8,536 bases of DNA from Bordetella parapertussis (GCA_945882755.1 CAMCWS010000085.1:1-8536), one strand, 5' to 3'. Shown: positions 1-6,003, numbered from the stretch's first letter. Translations and numbers: made by a program. The notes: generated by a model from the letters alone, not told the origin.

Positions 1-1373
1 ACCGCACATTGCAACGCGCATTGGAGCAGTGGCAGCCCAACTTCATCAACTGGTGGGATGACATGGGCCCCGAAGGCACCACCGACAACGAGGTGTATTT
101 GCGCACCGCCGTCAGCGTAGACCCGCAAGGCTGGGCCCAGTTTGGCCACGTGAAGATGCGCGACTACCGCTGGGGCATCTTTTTGAACCAAGGCGAAGCC
201 GACCGCAAAATCCATTTTGGTGACCACAAGGGCGAAGCCGCTTGGCAAGACGTGCCTGGCGAACACCGTGCCAATTTGCGCCGCATCATCGTGACGCAAG
301 GCGACACCGAGCCTGCATCGGTGGAGCAACAGCGCCACTTGGGACTCACCGCGCCCAGCATGTACGACCTGCGTAACCTGTTCCAAATCAATGTGGAAGA
401 AGGCCGTCACCTGTGGGCCATGGTGTATTTGCTGCACAAGCATTTCGGTCGCGATGGCCGTGAAGAAGCCGAGGCACTGTTGGAGCGCCGCAGCGGCCAA
501 GAAGACAACCCCCGCATCTTGCAAGCCTTCAACGAGCAAACGCCCGATTGGCTGAGCTTCTTCATGTTCACCTACTTCACCGACCGCGATGGCAAGTTCC
601 AGTTGTGCGCTTTGGCTGAAAGCAGCTTCGACCCTTTGGCTCGCACCAGCAAGTTCATGCTGACCGAGGAGGCGCACCACATGTTTGTGGGCGAGTCCGG
701 CATTTCACGCGTGATCCAGCGCACCTGCGCCGCCATGAACGAACTCAAAACCGACGACGTGGGCAAGTTGCGTGCGGCGGGTGTGATTGATTTGCCCACC
801 ATTCAGCGCTACTTGAACTTCCACTTCAGCGTGACCATCGATTTGTTCGGCGCTGACGAGTCCAGCAATGCCGCCACCTTCTATTCCACCGGCATCAAAG
901 GCCGCTATGAAGAAACCAAGCGTGACGACGACCATGTGTTGCGCGGTCAAACCTACAAAGTGCTGCACGTGGTCAACGGCCAGTTGCAAGAAAAAGAAGT
1001 GCCCATGTTGAACGCCTTGAACGAAGTGCTGCGCGACGACTACATCAAAGACTCTGTCGGTGGTGTCGATCGTTGGAACCGCGTCATCGAGAAAGCCGGT
1101 TTGCCCCACCGCCTGAGCGTGCCGCACAAGGCCTTTCACCGCAACATCGGTGCTTTGTCAGGTGCCAAAATTTCGCCCGATGGCCGCGTGGTGTCCGAGA
1201 ACGAATGGAGCGCCAAGGTCGGCGAGTGGTTGCCCACCGCTGAAGACCGCGCTTTCGTGGCCAGCCTGATGGGCCGTGTGGCCGAACCTGGCAAGTTTGC
1301 CAATTGGATTGCGCCACCTGCCATCGGTATCAACCGCCAGCCAGTCGATTTTGAGTACGTTCGTTTCAATTGA
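1..1373 (+). CDS. boxB: Benzoyl-CoA 2,3-epoxidase subunit B (BoxB), 5' partial
   Basis: Catalytic di-iron subunit of benzoyl-CoA 2,3-epoxidase, a cytoplasmic enzyme that uses O2 and electrons from BoxA to make 2,3-epoxybenzoyl-CoA in aerobic benzoate degradation. The frame is open from the left edge (R-T-L-Q-R-A-L-E-Q-W); the TTG at position 9 is not the true start. From that TTG there are 454 residues against about 473 in Azoarcus evansii BoxB, so about 19 N-terminal residues are missing. Counting from the TTG, the metal ligands appear as E101, E131-x-x-H134, D192 and E221-x-x-H224. An offset of 19 matches the E120, E150, H153, D211, E240, H243 set that I recall for the crystallised enzyme, so the active site looks complete. 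Stop is TGA at 1371-1373. boxA follows 139 bp downstream on the same strand. boxC is not visible and may lie to the left, which is inference. Confidence 0.96.
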   Translation, partial: RTLQRALEQWQPNFINWWDDMGPEGTTDNEVYLRTAVSVDPQGWAQFGHVKMRDYRWGIFLNQGEADRKIHFGDHKGEAAWQDVPGEHRANLRRIIVTQGDTEPASVEQQRHLGLTAPSMYDLRNLFQINVEEGRHLWAMVYLLHKHFGRDGREEAEALLERRSGQEDNPRILQAFNEQTPDWLSFFMFTYFTDRDGKFQLCALAESSFDPLARTSKFMLTEEAHHMFVGESGISRVIQRTCAAMNELKTDDVGKLRAAGVIDLPTIQRYLNFHFSVTIDLFGADESSNAATFYSTGIKGRYEETKRDDDHVLRGQTYKVLHVVNGQLQEKEVPMLNALNEVLRDDYIKDSVGGVDRWNRVIEKAGLPHRLSVPHKAFHRNIGALSGAKISPDGRVVSENEWSAKVGEWLPTAEDRAFVASLMGRVAEPGKFANWIAPPAIGINRQPVDFEYVRFN

Positions 1374-1401
1374 TTGAGTACCCGTTATTGACTAAGCACC
1401 C

Positions 1402-1483
1402 GTCATTGCGAGCGTAGCGAAGCAATCTTGAATTTGGATTGCTTCGCTGCTCTCGCAATGACACAGGACTTGCTCGCAATGAC
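1402..1483. repeat. Dispersed palindromic repeat between boxB and boxA
   Basis: Two 26-nt arms form a near-perfect inverted repeat: 1402-1427 (starts GTCATTGCGAGCGTAGCG) and 1437-1462 (ends CTCTCGCAATGAC). They differ at 2 of 26 positions and are separated by a 9-nt AT-rich loop. After a further 9 nt there is a half-arm, GCTCGCAATGAC, at 1472-1483. Transcribed from either strand it would fold into a long hairpin. Elements with CATTGCGAGC / GCTCGCAATG ends are common dispersed palindromes in many bacterial genomes and are often mis-translated in small spurious ORFs. A related half-copy lies at 7879-7922. It sits inside the 139-bp boxB-boxA gap and could affect mRNA processing or coupling between the two genes; that role is inference. 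Confidence 0.85.
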
Positions 1484-1512
1484 AACCAGTGTTACCCATA
1501 CGATGAGTCACC

Positions 1513-2712
1513 ATGAGTACAGATACCGCTGAGCTTCTGCAGCAGCATGTGATCGACCCCGAGGTGTGCATCCGCTGCAACACCTGCGAGGCCACCTGCC
1601 CAGTGGGTGCGGTGACCCACGACAGCCGCAACTACGTGGTGGATGCCGACAAGTGCAACCACTGCATGGCTTGTGTGCCGCCTTGCCCCACAGGATCGAT
1701 TGACCATTGGTTGCCGGTGTTGCGCAGCAAAGCCTACACCGTGGCCGAGCAACTGACGTGGGATGAATTGCCTGCGCCGCAGTCTGACCTTCAGTTGCAA
1801 GGCGAGGCTGCCGCACCCTTGGCAAGCCCTGAAGTCAATGTGCCGCCACGCTCTGCCGCACAACCGGCGATCAATTTGTACGGACCCAAGTCGCCCATCA
1901 GCGCCAAAGTGGTGGGCAATATGCAGGTCAACGAGGCTGGTACTGATAACGAAACCCACCACATCGTGCTGGACTTTGGCAGCCTGCCGTTCCCCGTGCT
2001 GGAAGGGCAATCGGTGGGCATCATCCCGCCGGGCGTCGACGCCCAAGGCAAGCCGCACCATGCGCGTCAATACTCCATCGCCAGTCCGCGCAATGGCGAA
2101 CGCCCCGGTTACAACAACCTGTCGCTGACGGTGAAGCGTGTGGTGCAAGACCACCAAGGTCAGCCCGTCAAAGGCGTGGCCTCCAATTACCTGTGCGACT
2201 TGAAGCTGGGCGACAGCGTGCAGGTGATAGGCCCCTTTGGCAGCAGCTTTTTGATGCCCAACCATGCGGGCAGCCACTTGGTGATGATTTGCACTGGCAC
2301 CGGCAGCGCCCCCATGCGCGGCATGACCGAGTGGCGTCGCCGCTTGAAAGCCAACGGCACCTATGAAGGTGGCCAGTTGGTGCTGTTTTTTGGTGCCCGC
2401 ACCCAGCAAGAGTTGCCTTACTTTGGCCCCTTGCAAAAACTGCCCAAAGACTTCATCGACATCCACTTTGCGTATTCACGCTCACCCGGCCAGCCCAAAC
2501 GCTATGTGCAAGACGCCATGAGGGATGCAGCGCCCCAGTTGGCGACCTTGCTGCAAGACCCGCAAACCCATTTTTATGTGTGCGGCTTGAAGGCCATGGA
2601 AGAAGGCGTGTTGCAGGCTTTGCAAGACATAGCCGTGGGCGCGGGTTTGGACTGGGCCTCTGTGGCTGCTACTTTGAGGCAAGAGGGTAGATTGCAGTTA
2701 GAGACTTATTGA
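1513..2712 (+). CDS. boxA: Benzoyl-CoA epoxidase reductase subunit (BoxA)
   Basis: NADPH-dependent reductase that feeds electrons to BoxB. The 399 residues fit the family (about 400-415). The N-terminus carries two [4Fe-4S] motifs: C19-x2-C22-x2-C25-x3-C29-P and C48-x2-C51-x2-C54-x3-C58-P. Residues 60-125 form a Pro/Ala-rich linker. A ferredoxin-NADP reductase-like module follows, with the FAD motif RQYS at 185-188, GVASNYL at 221-227, the NADP-binding [10 protein letters not shown] at 262-271, [12 protein letters not shown] at 355-366, and a terminal Tyr399 like the C-terminal aromatic of FNR enzymes. The ATG at 1513 is chosen because the Fe-S domain begins right after it; only a weak GATGAG lies upstream as a ribosome binding site. 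An out-of-frame ATG at 1503 is ignored. All electron-transfer motifs are present, so it should be functional. Confidence 0.96.
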   Translation: MSTDTAELLQQHVIDPEVCIRCNTCEATCPVGAVTHDSRNYVVDADKCNHCMACVPPCPTGSIDHWLPVLRSKAYTVAEQLTWDELPAPQSDLQLQGEAAAPLASPEVNVPPRSAAQPAINLYGPKSPISAKVVGNMQVNEAGTDNETHHIVLDFGSLPFPVLEGQSVGIIPPGVDAQGKPHHARQYSIASPRNGERPGYNNLSLTVKRVVQDHQGQPVKGVASNYLCDLKLGDSVQVIGPFGSSFLMPNHAGSHLVMICTGTGSAPMRGMTEWRRRLKANGTYEGGQLVLFFGARTQQELPYFGPLQKLPKDFIDIHFAYSRSPGQPKRYVQDAMRDAAPQLATLLQDPQTHFYVCGLKAMEEGVLQALQDIAVGAGLDWASVAATLRQEGRLQLETY

Positions 2713-2725
2713 GCCGGAAGGTCTT

Positions 2726-2744
2726 GGTGTGCATGGCGCACACC
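2726..2744 (+). terminator. Possible stem-loop after boxA
   Basis: A perfect 7-bp stem, GGTGTGC (2726-2732) with GCACACC (2738-2744), closes a 5-nt loop 13 bp after the boxA stop. Only TT follows, not a T-tract, so it is a poor intrinsic terminator; it may instead mark the 3' end of the box mRNA after processing. The assignment rests on position and symmetry only. Confidence 0.3.
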
Positions 2745-2825
2745 TTAATGCGCGTATTCTTGGTAGACGTTTGGTGAGCAGATTTCTATGCTGTCTTTGC
2801 CAATGAGGTTCAGTGTGTGAGGTGA

Positions 2826-2856
2826 TTGGCATTTTAAAAAGTACTTTATAAGGTAC
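2826..2856 (+). promoter_or_regulatory. Putative higBA promoter with operator palindrome
   Basis: TTGGCA at 2826-2831 can serve as a -35 box, and the AT-rich TATAAG (2847-2852) or overlapping TAAGGT (2849-2854) as a -10 box. Over the -10 lies a 16-bp palindrome, GTACTTTATAAGGTAC (2841-2856), symmetric except for one mismatched pair. HigA-type antitoxins usually repress their own promoter by binding such sites, so this is the likely operator. The -10 is only about 11 nt before the ATG at 2864, so the mRNA would have a very short leader. The AAGG at 2850-2853 is the only Shine-Dalgarno-like sequence. The word TGCCAAT (2798-2804 and 2859-2865) and its inverse ATTGGCA (2825-2831) flank the site. 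Confidence 0.5.
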
Positions 2857-2863
2857 ACTGCCA

Positions 2864-3220
2864 ATGAAGCCCATCAGAAAGTTACCAGCCATTTTTTACT
2901 GCTCAGGCAGTGGGCAAGAGCCAGTTCGTGAATGGCTGAAGTCCTTGGATTCGGCCGACAGAAAAACCATCGGTGAAGATATTGCCTATGTTCAATATAA
3001 GTGGCCACTGGGAAAGCCTCGTGTGGATCACTTGATGGAGTCTGTTTGAGAAGTGCGCAGCCACATTGGAAATCGAATCGCCCGTGTCTTGTTTGCAGTG
3101 AGTCGTTCTCAAATGATTTTGCTGCATGGATTTGTCAAGAAAACTCAACAAACACCGCATTCAGATTTGGAATTGGCCATCAAGCGATGGAAGGAATGGA
3201 AACATGAGCAAGGTCAATAA
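2864..3220 (+). pseudogene. higB: HigB/Gp49-like toxin gene interrupted by an in-frame TGA
   Basis: RelE-superfamily mRNA interferase of the phage-derived Gp49/HigB type, a ribosome-dependent RNase in the intact family. The frame starts MKPIRKLPAIFYCSGSG and contains EPVREWLKSLD and KWPLGKPRVDHL, all typical of the family. It stops at TGA 3047-3049 after 61 residues. The same frame continues without further stops or shifts to TAA 3218-3220, encoding EVRSHIGNRIARVLFAV, LLHGFVKKTQQTPHSD and LAIKRWKEWKHEQGQ, the expected second half of a 118-residue toxin. The TGA stands where the family has the conserved Trp of the WEVR motif, so a single G-to-A change (TGG to TGA) explains it. The product would be a 61-residue fragment unless the stop is read through; an in-frame GTG at 3053 could in principle restart the second half. 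The higA start codon lies inside this frame's end. A sequencing error cannot be ruled out. Confidence 0.85.
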
Positions 3221-3494
3221 ACATTCTGGGACCAACTTTGACAATTACTTGATTGAAGAAGGCGTCTTCGATGAAGTGCAAGCCCGTGCATTGAAGCGTG
3301 CATTGGCAGAGCAACTGAGCGACGCGATGCAAAGCGGCAATTTAAGCAAGGTGCTCATGGCGCAGCGTATGGTGACGAGTCGTTCCCAGCTGGACCGTGT
3401 ACTGGATCCTGACAATTTGTCGATTCAACTCGACACGCTGATCAAGGCGGCCAGGGCGGTGGGCAAGACGGTTGAGATCAGGTTGATATCTTGA
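3204..3494 (+). CDS. higA: HigA-type antitoxin, XRE/HTH family
   Basis: Predicted DNA-binding antitoxin of 96 residues, starting MSKVNKHSGTNFDNYLIEEG. ATG 3204 is preferred over the longer reading from 3126, because the extra 26 residues are an out-of-frame reading of the toxin gene and AAGGAA at 3190-3195 is a good ribosome binding site. Residues 20-45 are helical and charged. Residues 47-80 (LSKVLMAQRMVTSRSQLDRV and on) fit a helix-turn-helix, with SRSQLDRVLD as likely recognition helix, followed by a conserved GKTVEIRL strand at 87-94. It overlaps the end of the toxin frame by 17 bp, so translation would normally be coupled. Toxin-first order is usual for HigBA. In its role it would neutralise HigB and repress the promoter. 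It appears intact although the toxin gene is broken. Confidence 0.85.
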   Translation: MSKVNKHSGTNFDNYLIEEGVFDEVQARALKRALAEQLSDAMQSGNLSKVLMAQRMVTSRSQLDRVLDPDNLSIQLDTLIKAARAVGKTVEIRLIS

Positions 3495-3590
3495 ATAGAT
3501 CCTCACCTAGCAACACATCATGCCAAGGCGGGCTGCTTCGTTTAACCAGAACTTCATTGTTTAATAAATATCTCTTTTAATCAGAAGACC

Positions 3591-3620
3591 TATAAACTAT
3601 GCGCATTCATTCATGCGCAT
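3591..3620 (+). promoter_or_regulatory. Putative ccdAB promoter and double-dyad operator
   Basis: A -10-like TATAAA lies at 3591-3596; no convincing -35 is seen in the AT-rich sequence before it. Immediately downstream, the self-complementary octamer ATGCGCAT occurs twice, at 3599-3606 and 3613-3620, 14 bp apart centre to centre. Together they could be two operator half-sites for the ribbon-helix-helix CcdA, or an 8-bp hairpin with a 6-nt loop over the start region. The second copy contains the upstream candidate start codon. Autorepression is known for CcdA; use of this site is inference. Confidence 0.45.
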
Positions 3621-3894
3621 CGAAATCATGCATAACCTGAGTAACACCAAGACGCTTCAAGCGCTCAAGCCTTCGGGCAAGCGTGCGGCCAACCTTACCC
3701 TCAGCGCAGATGTGTTGGACGCTGCCAAGCAGCTCAACCTCAACATCTCCAAACTGTGCGACGCCTACTTACAGACTTACGTCAAGGAAGAGCAGGCCAG
3801 ACGCTGGCGCGAAGAACATGCCGCATTTGTCGCCGTTTACAACGAAACAGTTGCTGCCGAAGGCTTGCCCTTGGATGAATGGAAGACCTTCTGA
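3613..3894 (+). CDS. ccdA: CcdA-family antitoxin
   Basis: Antitoxin of a CcdAB module: binds the gyrase poison CcdB and represses the operon. The protein has 93 residues from ATG 3613, or 88 from ATG 3628; neither start has a clear ribosome binding site, so the choice is open. Residues 24-57 (RAANLTLSADVLDAAKQLNL and on to QTYV) fit the ribbon-helix-helix DNA-binding part. The C-terminal region ARRWREEHAAFVAVYNETV followed by GLPLDEWKTF resembles the CcdB-binding tail of CcdA (compare the ERW...W pattern of plasmid F CcdA). The stop TGA overlaps the ccdB ATG by one base (TGATG), giving the usual antitoxin-first coupled operon. Confidence 0.88.
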   Translation: MRIEIMHNLSNTKTLQALKPSGKRAANLTLSADVLDAAKQLNLNISKLCDAYLQTYVKEEQARRWREEHAAFVAVYNETVAAEGLPLDEWKTF

Positions 3895-4211
3895 TGCCTC
3901 GCTTTGACGTCTATGCCAATGAAGGTGCATCAGCCAAGACAACACCCTATGTGTTGGATATTCAAAACGATTTATTTGACGGCTTGGACACCAGAATGGT
4001 CATCCCATTGAGACCGATGGGGCAGTTTGCCAACGTGAAAATACCCGAGCGACTCATGCCTGTTTTCAGTTTTGCAGGTCAAGACTTTGTCCTTGAAACC
4101 CCCAAAATGGCAGCGGTTCCCGCCAGGGTATTGAAGCGTCAAGTGGCCTCTTTGGTCACCGAGCAAGCCAGCATCGTGACGGCCCTTGATTTTTTATTCA
4201 ATGGCTATTGA
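3894..4211 (+). CDS. ccdB: CcdB-family toxin (DNA gyrase inhibitor)
   Basis: Toxin of 105 residues, close to the 101 of plasmid F CcdB, which traps DNA gyrase on cleaved DNA. The start ATG 3894 overlaps the ccdA stop; the alternative in-frame start five codons upstream lies within ccdA and would add MEDLL, so it is rejected. Family features are the N-terminal strand MPRFDVYAN, the block TRMVIPLRPM (33-42, compare RRMVIPL in F CcdB) and DFVLETPKMAAVPARVLKRQ (64-83, compare the MASVPVSVI block). The last residues are LFNGY, whereas F CcdB ends MFWGI and its terminal W-G-I is known to be needed for gyrase poisoning. Only the Gly is kept, so potency or target may differ. The gene overlaps the convergent YbaK-type gene by 14 bp and no terminator is seen. 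Confidence 0.9.
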   Translation: MPRFDVYANEGASAKTTPYVLDIQNDLFDGLDTRMVIPLRPMGQFANVKIPERLMPVFSFAGQDFVLETPKMAAVPARVLKRQVASLVTEQASIVTALDFLFNGY

Positions 4212-4680
4212 GGGATTCCACTGCCTGACACACATCCACCCACTGCCCTTGGGTCACTTCAGCCAATAACTCCACCGATATACGCACCGCGCTGTTGACC
4301 GAACCTGCGGCGGGCAGCACCTCGTCAAAAGCTTTCAAAGACACATCCAGGTAAATGGGCAGCGGCTGCGCCAAGCCGAATGGGCAGACACCGCCCACGG
4401 GGTGGCCGGTGATCTCGGCCACCACATCGGTGGACAGCATCTTGCCTTTGCCCAAAGCGGTTTTGAATTTGCCGTTGTCAATCCGCGCATCACCCCGCGC
4501 CACCAGCAGCACGGCGCGGTCATCGGCCAGTTTGAACGCCAAGGTTTTGGCAATGCGCCCTGGTTCCACGCCATGCGCCTGGGCAGCCAGCGCCACGGTG
4601 GCGGTGTTGGCCTCTGTTTCCAAGATGGGGATGTCGAGTTGCAATGCTTGAAAAAATGTTTTGACTGAAGACAGACTCAC
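4198..4680 (-). CDS. YbaK/ProX-type aminoacyl-tRNA deacylase
   Basis: Predicted 160-residue cytoplasmic editing domain that hydrolyses mischarged aminoacyl-tRNA; family members act on Cys-tRNA(Pro), Ala-tRNA(Pro) or others, and the substrate here cannot be read from sequence. The conserved motif RIAKTLAFK (42-50) has the family's key Lys at 45. It is followed by the VLLVARGDARID strand (58-69), the block GHPVGGVCPFGL (92-103) and the glycine-containing loop AAGSVNSAVRIS (124-135) near the tRNA-end pocket. The GTG start at 4680 is chosen because GGAGA (4694-4690) lies 9 nt upstream; a TTG at 4713 would add 11 residues unlike the family and would swallow this ribosome binding site. It is transcribed toward ccdB and overlaps its tail by 14 bp. 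No promoter was identified with confidence. Confidence 0.9.
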   Translation of the reverse strand: MSLSSVKTFFQALQLDIPILETEANTATVALAAQAHGVEPGRIAKTLAFKLADDRAVLLVARGDARIDNGKFKTALGKGKMLSTDVVAEITGHPVGGVCPFGLAQPLPIYLDVSLKAFDEVLPAAGSVNSAVRISVELLAEVTQGQWVDVCQAVESLNSH

Positions 4681-4689
4681 AGCTAAAGG

Positions 4690-4694
4690 TCTCC
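4690..4694 (-). promoter_or_regulatory. Ribosome binding site fixing the GTG start of the YbaK-type gene
   Basis: Read on the minus strand this is GGAGA, 9 nt before GTG 4680. It lies inside the longer alternative reading from TTG 4713, which has no Shine-Dalgarno sequence, and so decides the start. Confidence 0.6.
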
Positions 4695-4800
4695 AATATT
4701 GAGTTTGTAACAAGGATGTTATCGGTCCTTGAGTCGCAATCAGCTATTTTCAAAGTACGACTCACAAGCGCCGGAACGAAACTTACTTAGGCTTGTCATC

Positions 4801-4852
4801 CCCTTGAAATCAAGGGAGGCACCTTGATCAATAGGAACATATATGTTACCTT
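4801..4852 (+). promoter_or_regulatory. Putative promoter and operators of the HTH regulator-methyltransferase unit
   Basis: Two palindromes lie 40-90 bp before the regulator gene. The first is CCCTTGA-AA-TCAAGGG (4801-4816), 7-bp arms around 2 nt, with another CCTTGA at 4822-4827. The second is a perfect 12-bp AACATATATGTT (4836-4847). TTGATC (4824-4829) and TACCTT (4847-4852) are spaced 17 bp and could be a weak -35/-10 pair with the second palindrome in the spacer, where a bound dimer would block RNA polymerase. Autorepression by the downstream regulator is the simplest reading but is inference. Confidence 0.4.
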
Positions 4853-4892
4853 CTGATGTCTTTCAAACCTAATCAGACAAGGAGATATAAAA

Positions 4893-5213
4893 GTGGCTTT
4901 GACCAAAGACTTCAAAGAAACTGTGATGGCCCGTATTCAGAATGAGCCAATCTATGCCCAAGCCCTATTGCAAGAAGCCACTACCCTGCTGCTGCAGGGG
5001 GAGCCTCAAACTGCCAAATTATTATTGCGTGACTTGATCAACGCAACCATGGGTTTTGAGCATTTATCCCTAGAGCTGCAAAAACCCGTTAAAAGTTTGC
5101 ATCGCATGTTGTCGGTGGGTGGTAACCCAACCATGACGCATTTGTCAGCCATCTTGGCCTCGGTCGCTTTATTCCTAAATGTGCAAGTTGAAACAAAGGT
5201 AGTTCATGCGTGA
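4893..5213 (+). CDS. HTH regulator, HI1420-type orphan antitoxin-like protein
   Basis: Protein of 106 residues in the family often annotated as addiction-module antidote protein or HI1420-type regulator. It opens MALTKDFKETVMARIQ, has ALLQEATTLLLQGEPQTAKLLL (24-45) and LRDLINATMGFEHLS, then a helix-turn-helix around residues 55-90 containing KPVKSLHRMLSVGGNPTM. The GTG start at 4893 is supported by a strong AAGGAG at 4879-4884, 8 nt upstream. Members of this family usually follow a RelE-type toxin gene, but none is seen: the preceding 200 bp hold palindromes and the divergent YbaK-type gene. Its end instead overlaps the methyltransferase start by 8 bp (ATGCGTGA), so the two are translationally coupled. 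Likely role: local repressor of this pair. Family assignment is firm by pattern; function is inferred. Confidence 0.8.
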   Translation: MALTKDFKETVMARIQNEPIYAQALLQEATTLLLQGEPQTAKLLLRDLINATMGFEHLSLELQKPVKSLHRMLSVGGNPTMTHLSAILASVALFLNVQVETKVVHA

Positions 5214-6003
5214 TACAGACAGCACCTTGGCGCAATTTGACCAAACAGGCGCCCAGCGTTTGGAAAAAATCTACCTCACCCCGGATGTAGTCCACCAACG
5301 CGAGCAGATTTTTCAATTGCTACAAGTCAAGCCCGGCATGCAGGCCTTGGACATCGGCTGCGGCCCAGGCCTGACTTCTTTGGCGTTGGCGCAAGCGGTG
5401 GGCGACCAAGGGCGTGTGGATGCCATTGATATCGCCCCGCCCATGTTGCAGTTGGCGGCCCGCCGTTGTGAACATGCCAAGCAGGTGGCATTTCACCAAG
5501 CTGATGTGCTACACCTGCCTTTTGCGGATGGTGCGTTTGATGTTGCACTGGCCACGCAAGTTTATGAATACGTGGCCGACTTGGACGCAGCATTCCTTGA
5601 GTTGGCGCGTGTGATGAAAAGCGGCGCACAGGTTTTGTTGGTCGACACCGACTGGGAGTCTTGTGTCTGGGCTTGTCGTGACGAAACCCGTATGCGTCGC
5701 GTGATGCAGGGATGGAGCCAGCATATTCCGCATCCTCAGTTGCCACGCAGTTTGGTGCAACGCTTGCAGCGTGCAGGTTTCGCCAAGGTTCAGGTCAACA
5801 CCATTCCCTTGATCAACTTGGCATTCAGTCCCGACACCTTCAGCGGCGGCATGATGGGCTTTATCGCCTCATTTGTTGGTGGTTTGCCCGAGTACGGCAC
5901 GCAGCTGGTGGCAGATTGGCAAGCCGATGTCAGCAGCATGGAAGAGGCGGGTGGTTATTTCTTTAGCCTCAACCGTTATGTGTTCACCGCCTACAAGCCT
6001 TAG
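5206..6003 (+). CDS. Class I SAM-dependent methyltransferase
   Basis: A 265-residue cytoplasmic methyltransferase of the Methyltransf_11/25 (UbiE-like) type; the substrate is not known. Motif I is LDIGCGPG (48-55), followed by the acidic ribose-binding D75 in DAIDIAP (72-78), QADVLHLPFADGAFDVA (98-114) with D100, and VYEYVADLDAAFLELARVMK (119-138), which carries the post-motif typical of these enzymes. After the core comes a 115-residue C-terminal part (DTDWESCVW; QLPRSLVQRLQRAGF; SGGMMGFIASFVGGLPEYG) that probably shapes the substrate pocket. The ATG at 5206 lies within the regulator's last codons, with AAAGG at 5195-5199 as ribosome binding site. It ends 13 bp before the convergent beta-barrel gene; no strong terminator is seen. 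Small-molecule or quinone-type substrates fit the fold better than DNA, as no DNA methylase motif is present. Confidence 0.9.
   Translation: MRDTDSTLAQFDQTGAQRLEKIYLTPDVVHQREQIFQLLQVKPGMQALDIGCGPGLTSLALAQAVGDQGRVDAIDIAPPMLQLAARRCEHAKQVAFHQADVLHLPFADGAFDVALATQVYEYVADLDAAFLELARVMKSGAQVLLVDTDWESCVWACRDETRMRRVMQGWSQHIPHPQLPRSLVQRLQRAGFAKVQVNTIPLINLAFSPDTFSGGMMGFIASFVGGLPEYGTQLVADWQADVSSMEEAGGYFFSLNRYVFTAYKP

Noticed and set aside
705..1139. 144-residue minus-strand frame opposite boxB
   Set aside because: It lies wholly inside boxB coding sequence and has no recognisable domain.
1392..1631. 79-residue minus-strand frame containing CHCESSEAIQIQDCFATLAM
   Set aside because: This is the well-known spurious translation of the dispersed palindromic repeat, not a protein.
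1492..2466. 324-residue minus-strand open frame opposite boxA
   Set aside because: It is antisense to a firmly identified gene, is low-complexity His/Ala/Gly rich and matches no family I know; a shadow of codon bias.
3047..3049. TGA as a selenocysteine codon in HigB
   Set aside because: The family has Trp here, not Cys, and no selenocysteine insertion hairpin is evident; a nonsense change is simpler.
3126..3203. Longer start for HigA
   Set aside because: The 26 extra residues are an out-of-frame reading of the toxin gene, and a good ribosome binding site precedes ATG 3204.
4714..4892. Remnant RelE-type toxin upstream of the HI1420-type regulator
   Set aside because: All three plus frames were scanned by eye; none shows toxin blocks, only palindromes and promoter-like sequence.
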